A stretch of 64,000 nt of DNA. It comes from Acidimicrobiia bacterium. Its GTDB lineage: Bacteria > Actinomycetota > Acidimicrobiia > Acidimicrobiales > Aldehydirespiratoraceae. The stretch lies in the NCBI GenBank assembly GCA_022819505.1, contig JAJEHD010000019.1, positions 434,001 through 498,000 of the forward strand. Direction: 5' to 3'. Of this stretch, positions 7,252 through 16,472 are shown piece after piece (position 1 is the first letter of the stretch; each line of letters starts with the position of its first letter). The notes beneath the pieces are model-generated. The model was given only the letters and a program-made list of their open reading frames with translations, had not been told where the DNA came from and made no database searches. The translations under genes and the position numbers were made by a program.

Positions 7252-9089
7252 CGACCGGCTGTCGATGCGTGGGTCTCGATCAGGAGCCTCTCGGCCTCCG
7301 GCGTCCACTGGCCCCTCTCGCCGAGGGCCTCCCCGATCATCGGGTACCGCTCGGCCAGCTCGCCGAGGCTGAGCAGCGGAACGCCTGTGACTTGGGGGAA
7401 GATGACGACCTTGCCGGCGAACCGGCCCTCAAGCACTGCCTGCATGCCTTCCCGGCCGGCGTCGATGCCTCCGACCGCGGCAAGATTCAGGTCCGGCGAC
7501 AGGGTCCCCTCTACCGCCTTGTCGAGCACGAGGGCCTGGTCCGCGATGGACGAGCCCGAGGTGCCGGTGTACTGGGTGTTGCCGAGGTACACCTGGCTCA
7601 TGTCAAGGGGGCCCATCGTGCCGTTGGCCACGCCGGCGAAGAACACGAGCATCCCGTCGGGCCCCATCAGGCGGGCCGCGCCGGCCATCACGGAGGCCAC
7701 CGGGACGGTGACGACCACGTCGTCAGCGCCGGTGCCACCGGTCAGGTCGGCCACGACCTCCTCGACACTCGAGCCCGGTGCGCCGGGATCAAGCAGGACC
7801 AGCCGGCGGCCGGCGCGCTCGGCGAGAGCGCTGAGTGAGTCCCCCAACACACCGAGCCGCTCGGCGTCGGGATCGACCCCCACGATGACAGCCGGTCCGC
7901 CGGTCTTCTCGATGGCTCGCTGCACGTGCATCTGGCCCATGGGGCCGCCGGCACCCACGAACACGGCCACGCCGCCGGGACGCAGGTCGCAGCGGTTGCG
8001 CTGCTCCCCGTAAGCAGCCGCCACATCGGGGCCGCGTGTGCCGACATAGGCGGTGTAGTCGTAGTGCAACCGGCCGAAGTCGATGTCCGACGGACCGTCG
8101 AGGGGGCGTTCGCCGACCAGGTTCAGGGTGCCGCGGAACGCGATGTGTCTAGCAACCTCGGTCACCTGCTCACCCGAGGCGGGGTCGAGAACGATGATGT
8201 CGTCGAACCCGCGGTCGCCCGTCATCTCCTCGACCAGAGCTCGGTAGCCGGACGGGTCCAACCCGCCGGTCACCCTCACTTCGGCGTCAGCGCCCACGGC
8301 TTGACGCACCCGGTGCTGCAACTCCGACGAGAGGCCGGTCAGCACCACCCGGGCGGCGCGCCGCAGCGATGTGTCGAAGCCGTAGGGACGGCTGTCATCG
8401 GCATGGCCGATGACCCACGCGGTACCGCCGTCAAGAGGCCGGAGGCGGCGTCGCTGCGTGTAGGCGGCCTCGACGCAGGCCCAAGGCTCCGACAGCGCCG
8501 CGGCCGCGTAGCCGATGTTGTCGTCGACTCCGATCACGTAGGCGCCGTCGTCGGCGGACAGGACCTCCGGGCCGATGAGGTGGTACTGGATCAGGCCGCC
8601 GGAGATGGTGTAGCCGTAGGCGGTCGACCGGCCGTCCACGTGTATGTCGGGCTGGATGGCCAGCCGGTCTCCCCGGCTGTAGGTCGACTTGAGGTCGTCG
8701 CCGGCCTCGACGACGGTCACCGTGACCTCATGGCCGAGACGGACCGGATCGATCGAGAGGTCGCGGCCGTAGAGCTTGGGATGGTCGCCGCCGAGACGTA
8801 TCAGCTTCACATCGGAGTAGCACAGGCCCACAGCGTCGACGCGCACCAGGAGTTGGTCTGCGCCGGGATGGGGGATGTCGACCGGCTCGGGCCGACCGGC
8901 GCGGCCCATGCTCTCAACCCCGGTGCCGTAAGTGTTCCATGCAAGGTTGGGCGTGGGGAGCGGCGTGTCTCCCACCCGATACCGGTCAAAAGTCCACTCG
9001 GCGCCTGCGGTCAAGGCCCGGACCCCCCTGCGAGACGCGGTGACGCGCTTCGCAACCTGAAGCGTCGGCGCTGTCCGGGCCGGCGACAA
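7248..9089 (-). CDS. Medium-chain zinc-dependent dehydrogenase with two Rossmann-like domains, polyol dehydrogenase-like
   Basis: MDR-superfamily oxidoreductase, presumably oxidising the (phosphorylated) polyol brought in by the PTS. Catalytic zinc ligands are visible: Cys90 (GLCYSDVK), His120-Glu121 (RLGHEV) and Glu201 (LSEPWACVEAAY, as in sorbitol dehydrogenases). The structural-zinc cysteine cluster is missing. At 613 residues it is far longer than the usual 340-410. About residues 220-360 look like a degenerate Rossmann unit without the GxGxxG loop, followed by a canonical one (VFVGAGGPMGQMHVQ, then VIVGVDPDAERL). It is first in the PTS operon. The start is uncertain: TTG 9089 opens the frame, TTG 9011 after a G-rich run is an alternative. 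Confidence 0.75.
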   Translation of the reverse strand: MSPARTAPTLQVAKRVTASRRGVRALTAGAEWTFDRYRVGDTPLPTPNLAWNTYGTGVESMGRAGRPEPVDIPHPGADQLLVRVDAVGLCYSDVKLIRLGGDHPKLYGRDLSIDPVRLGHEVTVTVVEAGDDLKSTYSRGDRLAIQPDIHVDGRSTAYGYTISGGLIQYHLIGPEVLSADDGAYVIGVDDNIGYAAAALSEPWACVEAAYTQRRRLRPLDGGTAWVIGHADDSRPYGFDTSLRRAARVVLTGLSSELQHRVRQAVGADAEVRVTGGLDPSGYRALVEEMTGDRGFDDIIVLDPASGEQVTEVARHIAFRGTLNLVGERPLDGPSDIDFGRLHYDYTAYVGTRGPDVAAAYGEQRNRCDLRPGGVAVFVGAGGPMGQMHVQRAIEKTGGPAVIVGVDPDAERLGVLGDSLSALAERAGRRLVLLDPGAPGSSVEEVVADLTGGTGADDVVVTVPVASVMAGAARLMGPDGMLVFFAGVANGTMGPLDMSQVYLGNTQYTGTSGSSIADQALVLDKAVEGTLSPDLNLAAVGGIDAGREGMQAVLEGRFAGKVVIFPQVTGVPLLSLGELAERYPMIGEALGERGQWTPEAERLLIETHASTAGR

Positions 9090-9281
9090 CTCACAGATTG
9101 GCCGAGACCACTTATGCCAATCCAGTCATCGACTCCAATCTTGTCATATCTTCGGACTCGTGCTCCAGCCGACCGCCCCGGACCCGCCAGGCCGCCGGTG
9201 GCGCCGGAGCAGCTGATCTGCGGCGCCCTCGCAGCTCTGAGCGACTGCTAGGTTCTCGGCTGCACAACCGGAGGACGCGAG

Positions 9282-9530
9282 ATGATGCGCAACGCCTTCA
9301 GAAGCATCAGGCGGTTCGTGCGTGTGCTGTTTCAGAAGCCGCCCGAGAACGCGGCCATGAAGGAAGTGAAGGCGGCGGCCAGTCGCGTGCAAGCGGCCAT
9401 CCACGCCCGGGGCGATGCGTCCGCCTCATTTCACAGTGGTGGCCGTTCGGCCGACGGCTTCTTCGGCCAAGAGATCGCCAGCGGTCACGAGAACGCCCGC
9501 AAGACGGCGCCTCCGCCGAAGGCCCGGTGA
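9282..9530 (+). CDS. Small basic hypothetical protein
   Basis: 82 residues starting at ATG 9282, with a GGAGG site 7 bases upstream (9269-9273) and G/C-rich third codon positions, so it is probably translated. The first 20 residues are strongly basic (RNAFRSIRRFVRVLFQK), the middle could form an amphipathic helix (KEVKAAASRVQAAIHA), and the tail is low complexity. No transmembrane segment and no family recognised. It is convergent with ileS, 16 bp apart, and divergent from the PTS operon across a 192-bp gap in which I saw no clear promoter. Confidence 0.55.
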   Translation: MMRNAFRSIRRFVRVLFQKPPENAAMKEVKAAASRVQAAIHARGDASASFHSGGRSADGFFGQEIASGHENARKTAPPPKAR

Positions 9531-9546
9531 CCCGCTTCAGCGGCTT

Positions 9547-12500
9547 TCAGCGGCGGCGGGTGCTCTCGCCGGGCCGGCGGGGGCGTGCCTTGCTGGGTGA
9601 CAGGTAGCAGCGGGCCGGCTGGCCCTCGATGGTGATGTCGTGGCCGGCCGCGCCGGCCAGCCAGCGACCGGTGGTGTACGACTCCGAGACGGCGTCGGCG
9701 TCCCCGCCGGTGGCCTCGAAGGTGGTGATCCGCAGATCGGTGGCCAGCACCTGCTCGGCCACGTAGTCGCGCCACTGCTCCACGGCGGCGGCCTGCACGG
9801 CTGAGCCCAGCGCCAGGGACACCTCGATGCGGTCGGTCACCACGTAGCCGTCGATGCGGCGGCAGTCCTGGATGACCCTCACCGCGTCGCGGGCCCAGCC
9901 CTCGGCCTCCAGCTCCGGCGTGACGCCGGTGTCGAGAACGACCACCGCGTCGCCGGAGGCCAGACCGGCGGCGGCGCCTCCCTCCGAGGTCTCCACGGCC
10001 AGTTCGAAGCTCCCCGCCTCCAACCGGTGGCCGGCCGCGGTGACCGTGCCGTCGTCGTTGCGGGTCCAGTCGCCGGAGCGGGCCGCCTTGAACACCTCCT
10101 GCACGGATCCGCCCAACCGGGGGCCCAGCACAGCGCCGTTGGGCCGCAGCACCAGGGAGGCGTGGGCCTCGAGGTCGTCGGTGAGCACTACCGACTTGGC
10201 GTTGATCTCGTCGGCCAGCAGATCGATGAGCGGTTCAAGGTCCTCGGCACCGTCGCCGGCCACTGTGGCCTGCGCCAGGGGCAGCCGTACCCGCAGCCCG
10301 GCGTCCTCTCGCACCCGCAGTGCAGCCGATGCCGCGTCGCGCAGGCGCTCCATGCGGGCCACCAGCGCCTCGTCGTCGGGCAGGCCCTCGGCGTCCGGGT
10401 CGGGCCAGTCGGCCAGATGCACCGACGAACCGCCGGTCAAGACCCCGTGGATCTCCTCGGTGATCATGGGCAGGAACGGCGCGGCCACCCGGGTCACGGT
10501 GGTCAGCACCACGTACAGGGTGTCGAAGGCGGCCCGGTCGGTGTCGGCGCCGCCCGCGTTCCAGAACCGGCCTCGGGACCGGCGGATGTACCAGTTGTTG
10601 AGCGCGTCGATGAAGGCGGCGATCTCGGCCGCGCCGCCCGGCAGGTCGTAGGCGTCCATCCGCTCGGTGACCCGCTCCACCAGGGTCCGGGTCCGGGCCA
10701 GCACGTAACGGTCGAGCACGTCGTCGCTGTCGGGGCGCGGCCGGGCCGCATAGCCCTCAGCGTTGGCGTACATGGTGAAGAACGAATAGGCGTTCCAGAT
10801 GGGCAGCAGGATCTGGCGGGTGACCTCGTCGATGCCGTCGTCGTTGATTCGCAGGTCGCCGCCCCGCACGATGTTGGCCGACATCAGGTACCAGCGCAGG
10901 GCGTCGGCCCCCTGGCGCTCGAAGATGTCGGTGGGCTCGGTGTAGTTGCGCAGCTTCTTGGAGAGCTTGGCGCCGTCGGCGGCCAGCAGGATCCCGTGGC
11001 AGATCACGTTGGAGAAGGCGGGCCGGTCGAACAGCGCCCCGGCCAGCACGTGCAGGGTGTAGAACCAGCCCCGAGTCTGGTTGATGTACTCCACGATGAA
11101 GTCGGCCGGGAAATGGCTCTCAAACCACTCGGCGTTCTCGAACGGATAGTGCACCTGCGCGAACGGCATCGAGCCCGATTCGAACCAGCAGTCGAGCACC
11201 TCGGGCACCCGGCGCATCACCGACTGGCCGGTGGGGTCGTCGGGGTTGGGGCGGGCGAGGTCGTCGATGAAGGGCCGGTGCAGGTCGTCGGGGCGCACCC
11301 CGAAGTCGCGCTCCAGCTCGTCGAGGGAGCCGTACACGTCGATGCGGGGGTAGGCAGGGTCGTCGCTGCGCCACACCGGGATGGGCGACCCCCAGAACCG
11401 GTTGCGGCTGATCGACCAGTCGCGGGCTCCCTCCAGCCACATGCCGAAGCGGCCGTCCCGCACGTGGTCGGGCACCCAGTTGATCTGCTGGTTGAGTTCC
11501 ATGAGCCGGTCCCGGATGGCGGTCACCTCCACGTACCAGCTGTTGATGGCCCGGTAGATGATGGGGGTGTCGGTTCGCCAGCAGTACGGGTAGTTGTGCT
11601 CGTAGCTGTCGTGGCGGACGATCCGGTCCTGGGCCTTGAGATGGCGGATGATGCCGGGATTGGCCTCGAACACGTTGACCCCGGCCCAGTCCGACACCGG
11701 CTCGGTGAACCGGCCCCGGTCGTCGACGGGCACCGCGTCGGCGATGGCGATCCCGTTGACCTCGCACACCTCCTGGTCCTCGGCCCCGAAGCCCGGCGCC
11801 ATGTGGACGATCCCGGTGCCCTCGGCGGTGTCGATGAAGTCGGCGGCCAGCACCCGGAAGCCGTCGGTGCGGTGGGCGAAGAACTCGAACAGCGGGACGT
11901 AGCTCCGGCCGACGAGCTGGTCGCCGCGGACGGTCCCGACCCGGCGGGCATCGGCGAGCTGGTTGCCGTAGGCGGCGACGGTGGCCTCGGCCAGCACGTA
12001 GTGGACGCCGCCCTCCTCCATTACGGCGTAATCGATTGCCGGACCCACCGCAAGGCCGAGATTCGACGGCAGCGTCCACGGCGTGGTCGTCCAGGCGAGG
12101 AGCTTCATCGGTCCGGGGTCGCCGGGTTGGGGCACCAGGTCGAAAGCGACGGTGATGGCCGGGTCCTGGCGGGGCCGAGTGGCGTCGTCCAGTCGGATCT
12201 CGAAGTTCGACAGGGGCGTCTCCGCACCCCACGAGTACGGCATCACCCGGTACGCCTCGTACACCAGGCCCTTGCGGTAGAGCTGCGAGAAGGCCCACAT
12301 GACCGACTCCATGTAGGGCAGGTCCATCGTCTTGTAGTCGTTGCCGAAGTCCACCCAGCGGGCCTGGCGGGTGACGGTGTCCTCCCACTCCCGCGTGTAG
12401 CGGACGACGGACTGGCGGCAGTGCTGGTTGAACTCGGCGATACCGAAGGACTGGACGGCCGCCCGGCCCGAGACGCCCAGCTCGCGCTCGGTCTCCATCT

Positions 12501-12795
12501 CCGCGGGCAGCCCGTGGCAGTCCCATCCGAAGCGGCGCTCGACCCGGTTGCCCCGCATCGTCTGGTAGCGGGGCACGACATCCTTCACGAAGCCGGTCAG
12601 CAGGTGGCCGTGGTGCGGCAGCCCGTTGGCGAACGGCGGCCCGTCGTAGAACACCCAGTCCCGGTCCGCGGGCCGGGCCCTCACCGACTCCTCGAAGGTT
12701 CCCTCGGCCTTCCAGCGGGCCAGCACGCGCTGCTCGATGGCAGGAAAATCGGGGCTTCCGACGGACGGGTAGGGGCCGTCACCGCCTTCGGTCAT
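9547..12795 (-). CDS. ileS: Isoleucyl-tRNA synthetase
   Basis: Charges tRNA-Ile; class Ia synthetase of 1082 residues. The HIGH-type signature is GLPHHGHLL in DGPPFANGLPHHGH. The KMSKS-type loop reads GAKLSKKLRNY, so KLSKK replaces KMSKS. The editing domain, FGWDCHGLPAE and ARDWSISRNRFWGSPIPVW match the type-2 (eukaryote-like, mycobacterial) IleRS line, which is often mupirocin-tolerant. No C-terminal zinc-binding cysteine cluster was seen. The ATG at 12795 is the natural start. No T-box-like leader is visible in the 85 bp upstream. Confidence 0.96.
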   Translation of the reverse strand: MTEGGDGPYPSVGSPDFPAIEQRVLARWKAEGTFEESVRARPADRDWVFYDGPPFANGLPHHGHLLTGFVKDVVPRYQTMRGNRVERRFGWDCHGLPAEMETERELGVSGRAAVQSFGIAEFNQHCRQSVVRYTREWEDTVTRQARWVDFGNDYKTMDLPYMESVMWAFSQLYRKGLVYEAYRVMPYSWGAETPLSNFEIRLDDATRPRQDPAITVAFDLVPQPGDPGPMKLLAWTTTPWTLPSNLGLAVGPAIDYAVMEEGGVHYVLAEATVAAYGNQLADARRVGTVRGDQLVGRSYVPLFEFFAHRTDGFRVLAADFIDTAEGTGIVHMAPGFGAEDQEVCEVNGIAIADAVPVDDRGRFTEPVSDWAGVNVFEANPGIIRHLKAQDRIVRHDSYEHNYPYCWRTDTPIIYRAINSWYVEVTAIRDRLMELNQQINWVPDHVRDGRFGMWLEGARDWSISRNRFWGSPIPVWRSDDPAYPRIDVYGSLDELERDFGVRPDDLHRPFIDDLARPNPDDPTGQSVMRRVPEVLDCWFESGSMPFAQVHYPFENAEWFESHFPADFIVEYINQTRGWFYTLHVLAGALFDRPAFSNVICHGILLAADGAKLSKKLRNYTEPTDIFERQGADALRWYLMSANIVRGGDLRINDDGIDEVTRQILLPIWNAYSFFTMYANAEGYAARPRPDSDDVLDRYVLARTRTLVERVTERMDAYDLPGGAAEIAAFIDALNNWYIRRSRGRFWNAGGADTDRAAFDTLYVVLTTVTRVAAPFLPMITEEIHGVLTGGSSVHLADWPDPDAEGLPDDEALVARMERLRDAASAALRVREDAGLRVRLPLAQATVAGDGAEDLEPLIDLLADEINAKSVVLTDDLEAHASLVLRPNGAVLGPRLGGSVQEVFKAARSGDWTRNDDGTVTAAGHRLEAGSFELAVETSEGGAAAGLASGDAVVVLDTGVTPELEAEGWARDAVRVIQDCRRIDGYVVTDRIEVSLALGSAVQAAAVEQWRDYVAEQVLATDLRITTFEATGGDADAVSESYTTGRWLAGAAGHDITIEGQPARCYLSPSKARPRRPGESTRRR

Positions 12796-12880
12796 GGCCG
12801 ATCAGGCTACCTGCGGGCCCCGGCCTGCCCGTCCCGGCCGGCAGCCAGCCGGAGCGGCCCCCTCTGACCGGTTGTCTGAA

Positions 12881-13852
12881 CTAGCCGTCGTCGAGGCGTC
12901 GGCCGTCCTCCACCAGGTTGATCTCCCAGATCACCTTCTCGAGGGCATCGGCCGAGGTGATGGTGGGGAACCTCAGCGGGTGCTCGCCGGTCACGCAGGT
13001 GGGCAGCGGCGACAGGATCGTCCACGGCGTGGGGTGGGCGAACTGCACCACCGAGTAGCGGTCGCCGCTCTGGCCCTCGGCGGCCACCACCCGGTGTATG
13101 CCGGCGCCGATCACCCCGTTGGTGAGGTGCTCGAGCATCATGCCGGTGTTGATGATGGCGCTGCCGTCCGGCGGGACGGCGTCGACCCAGCCGCGGTCGG
13201 TGCGCACCTGCAGGCCGGGTGCGGAGGCCCTGGGAAGCATTGTGATGAGGTTGATGTCGCCGTGCTCGACAGCCCACATGAAGCCGTCGTCGGGGGCGGT
13301 GTCCATGGGCGGGTAGTGGATGGCCCGGGTGAGGGTCGCCCCGTACTCGAGCATCGTGTCGAAGAACTCCCGATGGATTCCCAGCCCCACCGCGATCACC
13401 CGCAGCACCCGGCGCTGGACGTCGATCACCCCGGCGTGAAACCGGAGCAGCAGTTCGGTGACGCCGGGCAGGTCGTCCTCGGGCAGGACGGGCGGCCCGT
13501 AGCGGTGCGGGTAGCGCTGGCGCAGCGGATGGCCGGGCGGCGCGGGCTCACCCCAGTTGAGCATCTCCTTGAGGTCGGGGATGTCGGAGATGGCAGCGGT
13601 CTCGGTCATCATCGGCGTGTAGCCGGTCTGGCCGTGGGCGCCGGCCACGATGTAGCGGTCCTTGCGCTCCTGGGGCAGGGTGAAGAACGCTTGGAGACGG
13701 CCGTAGGCCTCGTCGATAAGGCCCTCTGCCAGGTCGTGGGCCACGTACACGAAGCCGGTGGCGAGGCTCTTCATCACACCGTCCACCACCGCGGCCCGCT
13801 CGGCCCTGCCGCCCCGCTCGAAGGCCACCAGATCGACATCGAGAATGTCCAT
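12881..13852 (-). CDS. 2-oxoglutarate/Fe(II) oxygenase, isopenicillin N synthase-like
   Basis: 323-residue non-haem iron dioxygenase. The facial triad is readable as His and Asp in EHGDINLITMLP (about 215-225) and a distal His in GAGIHRVV (about 265). The RYSVVQF segment just after carries the arginine expected to bind the 2-oxoglutarate carboxylate. The N-terminal GFVYVAHD and FFTLPQERKDRY segments are typical of the DIOX_N part of the family. It lies 85 bp upstream of ileS on the same strand, with no clear partner. Substrate unknown. Confidence 0.85.
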   Translation of the reverse strand: MDILDVDLVAFERGGRAERAAVVDGVMKSLATGFVYVAHDLAEGLIDEAYGRLQAFFTLPQERKDRYIVAGAHGQTGYTPMMTETAAISDIPDLKEMLNWGEPAPPGHPLRQRYPHRYGPPVLPEDDLPGVTELLLRFHAGVIDVQRRVLRVIAVGLGIHREFFDTMLEYGATLTRAIHYPPMDTAPDDGFMWAVEHGDINLITMLPRASAPGLQVRTDRGWVDAVPPDGSAIINTGMMLEHLTNGVIGAGIHRVVAAEGQSGDRYSVVQFAHPTPWTILSPLPTCVTGEHPLRFPTITSADALEKVIWEINLVEDGRRLDDG

Positions 13853-13917
13853 ACGGCCACGCTAGCCGCCTGCCGCGATCAAGAAGTCCTGCTCAGAGGG
13901 GCTGCCGGGGGAGCGAT

Positions 13918-13947
13918 TTGACACGCGTGTAGTTACGGTGCTGTAAT
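13918..13947 (+). promoter_or_regulatory. Probable sigma-70-type promoter of nrdAB
   Basis: TTGACA at 13918-13923, an 18-base spacer, then TGTAAT at 13942-13947, about 84 bp before the nrdA GTG. The spacer starts within a perfect 10-bp palindrome ACACGCGTGT (13921-13930) that could be a repressor site. I could not match a convincing NrdR box pair. Confidence 0.55.
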
Positions 13948-14030
13948 TCATATTCCGAAGTTGTGACCGGTCTTGAGCGGGGTTCGCAACTGGCGGGGAA
14001 CTTGACGACCGGCAAGAGGAGGGCACCGAC

Positions 14031-16472
14031 GTGACTATGACCCAGGACCGGCTGACCTCTGTCGCCGACGTGCCACCGGCTGTTTCCGCACCCACGACGA
14101 TGCAGGTCCGCAAGCGCAACGGCAACCTTGAGCCCGTAGACGTGAACAAGATCGTCAACGCGGTGGCCGTGGCCGCCGAGGGTCTGCTGGGCATCGATCC
14201 CCTCACCGTCAGCACCCGCACAATCGCGGCCCTCGCCGACGGCGCCACCACCCGCGAACTCGACGAGCTCAGTATCCGCACCGCGGCCGGCCTGATCGTG
14301 GAGGAGCCCAACTACTCGAGGCTCGCGGCCCGCATGCTGGCCACCTACATCGACAAGGAGGTCCGCAACCAGAACATCCCCTGGTTCTCCGAGTCGATCG
14401 AGACCGGCCACCGGCTCGGCCTGGTCGGCGACGACACCGCAGAGTTCGTTCGGGCCCACTCCCCCGCTCTCAACGCGGCCATCGACTCGGGCAGGGATCG
14501 CAACTTCGAGTTCTTCGGCCTGCGGACTGTCTACGACCGGTACCTGCTGCGCCACCCCGACACCAGGCTGGTGATCGAGACGCCTCAGTACTTCATGCTT
14601 CGGGTGGCCTGCGGGCTGAGCACCGACCCCGATGAGGCCATCGCGTTCTACGACCTGATCTCGTCGCTGGCGTACCTCCCGTCGAGCCCGACGCTGTTCA
14701 ACTCGGGCACGGTGCACCCGCAGATGTCGAGCTGCTACCTGCTCGACTCCCCCGTGGACTCCCTGGAGGGCATCTACCAGCGCTACACCGACATCGCCCG
14801 GCTGTCGAAGTACGCGGGCGGCATAGGGGTGGGCTGGCATCGGGTCCGCTCCAAGGGTTCGCTGATCAAGGGCACCAACGGGCTGTCCAACGGCATCGTC
14901 CCGTGGCTCAAGACCCTCGACTCCTCGGTGGCCGCGGTCAACCAGGGCGGTCGCCGCAAGGGCGCGGCCTGCGTGTACCTGGAGTCCTGGCACGCCGACA
15001 TCGAGCAGTTCCTCGAGCTGCGCGACAACACCGGCGACCACGCCCGGAGGACGCACAACATCAACCTGGCCAACTGGGTGCCCGACCTGTTCATGGAGCG
15101 GGTGGAGAACGACTGGCAGTGGAGCCTGTTCGACCCCAAGAAGGTGCCCGAGCTCACCGACACCTACGGCGAGGAGTTCCGAGCCATCTACGAGCAGGCC
15201 GAGAACGACAAGCTGTACGAGCGCCAGATCCCCGCCCGCCAGCTCTACACCCGGATGATGCGGACCCTGGCCGAGACCGGCAACGGCTGGATGACGTTCA
15301 AGGACGCCTCGAACGCCAAGTGCAACCAGACCGGGCCCGGAGCCGGCACGGACGGCGCCAACTCCAGGGAGCGGGTGGTGCACCTGTCGAACCTGTGCAC
15401 CGAGATCATCGAGATCACCAGCGAGCACGAGACCGCGGTCTGCAATCTCGGGTCGGTGAACCTAGGGGCGTTCGTTCAGCGGGCGGCGGCCTCCAACGGC
15501 AGCGCCCCGGCGGGCTTCGACTTCGAGCGGCTCGGCGAGGTGGTCCGGCTGGTCGTCGGCTTCCTCGATCGCGTGATCGACATCAACTACTACCCGACCG
15601 ACGAGTCCGAAGCCTCCAACCGGCGCTGGCGCCCGGTGGGCCTGGGCCTCATGGGTCTTCAGGACGTGTTCTTCAAGCTGGGGCTGGCCTTCGACTCGGC
15701 CGAGGCCCGGTCGCTCAGCCGACGCATCTCGGAAGAGATCTACTTCAACGCCTTGTGGGCCTCCAGCGAGCTCGCCGAGGCCAACGGCGCCCACCCCGGC
15801 TTCGACGACACCCGGGCCGCGGCCGGCGACCTCCAGCTCGACCTGTGGGGTGCCGAGCCGTCCGACGCGGAGCGCTGGACGCCGCTGCGGGAGCGGATCG
15901 CGGAGCACGGGTTGCGCAACTCGCTGCTGATCGCCATCGCCCCGACGGCCACCATCGCCGCCATTGCCGGCTGCTACGAGTGCATCGAGCCCCAGGTGTC
16001 GAACCTGTTCAAGCGCGAGACCCTCTCCGGCGAGTTCATGCAGGTGAACCGCTACCTGGTGGCCGAGCTGAAGGCCAGGGGCCTATGGGACGACAAGATG
16101 ATCGCCGAGGTCAAGAAAGCCGAGGGCTCGATCCAGCAGATCGAGCGCATCCCCGCCGACCTGCGGGCGGTGTACCGCACCGCGTGGGAGATCTCGCAGC
16201 GCTCGCTCATCGAGATGGCCGCTGATCGGGGGGCCTTCATCGATCAGAGCCAGTCGCTCAACCTGTTCATGGAGGCCCCGACGATCGGGAAGCTGTCGTC
16301 GATGTACATGGCCGCGTGGAAGCTGGGCCTCAAGACCACCTATTACCTGCGGTCGCGCCCAGCGACCCGCATCAACCAGACCACCACCGGCGGCAACGGC
16401 ACCTCGCCCACCGACGCCGAGGCCGTGGCCTGCTCCTTGGAGAACCCTGAGACCTGCGAGGCGTGCGACTGA
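14031..16472 (+). CDS. nrdA: Ribonucleoside-diphosphate reductase alpha subunit, class Ia
   Basis: Reduces ribonucleoside diphosphates to deoxy forms. 813 residues starting at GTG 14031, 7 bases after AAGAGGAGGG (the ATG at 14037 is possible but worse placed). An ATP-cone allosteric domain occupies about residues 22-110 (VRKRNGNLEPVDVNKIVNAV). Active-site cysteines appear in SSCYLLDS, NLCTEI and AVCNLGSVNLG. The YY radical-relay pair is in LKTTYYLRSRPA, and the tail ends CEACD, the redox pair reduced by thioredoxin or glutaredoxin. The stop overlaps the nrdB ATG by one base. Confidence 0.96.
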   Translation: MTMTQDRLTSVADVPPAVSAPTTMQVRKRNGNLEPVDVNKIVNAVAVAAEGLLGIDPLTVSTRTIAALADGATTRELDELSIRTAAGLIVEEPNYSRLAARMLATYIDKEVRNQNIPWFSESIETGHRLGLVGDDTAEFVRAHSPALNAAIDSGRDRNFEFFGLRTVYDRYLLRHPDTRLVIETPQYFMLRVACGLSTDPDEAIAFYDLISSLAYLPSSPTLFNSGTVHPQMSSCYLLDSPVDSLEGIYQRYTDIARLSKYAGGIGVGWHRVRSKGSLIKGTNGLSNGIVPWLKTLDSSVAAVNQGGRRKGAACVYLESWHADIEQFLELRDNTGDHARRTHNINLANWVPDLFMERVENDWQWSLFDPKKVPELTDTYGEEFRAIYEQAENDKLYERQIPARQLYTRMMRTLAETGNGWMTFKDASNAKCNQTGPGAGTDGANSRERVVHLSNLCTEIIEITSEHETAVCNLGSVNLGAFVQRAAASNGSAPAGFDFERLGEVVRLVVGFLDRVIDINYYPTDESEASNRRWRPVGLGLMGLQDVFFKLGLAFDSAEARSLSRRISEEIYFNALWASSELAEANGAHPGFDDTRAAAGDLQLDLWGAEPSDAERWTPLRERIAEHGLRNSLLIAIAPTATIAAIAGCYECIEPQVSNLFKRETLSGEFMQVNRYLVAELKARGLWDDKMIAEVKKAEGSIQQIERIPADLRAVYRTAWEISQRSLIEMAADRGAFIDQSQSLNLFMEAPTIGKLSSMYMAAWKLGLKTTYYLRSRPATRINQTTTGGNGTSPTDAEAVACSLENPETCEACD

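Noticed and set aside
10027..12867. A 946-codon open frame on the plus strand
   Set aside because: It is antisense to ileS, which has full synthetase motifs. The frame is open only because of GC-rich third positions.
12796..12880. Possible T-box leader for ileS
   Set aside because: Only 85 bp are available and neither a specifier stem nor a T-box consensus is visible.
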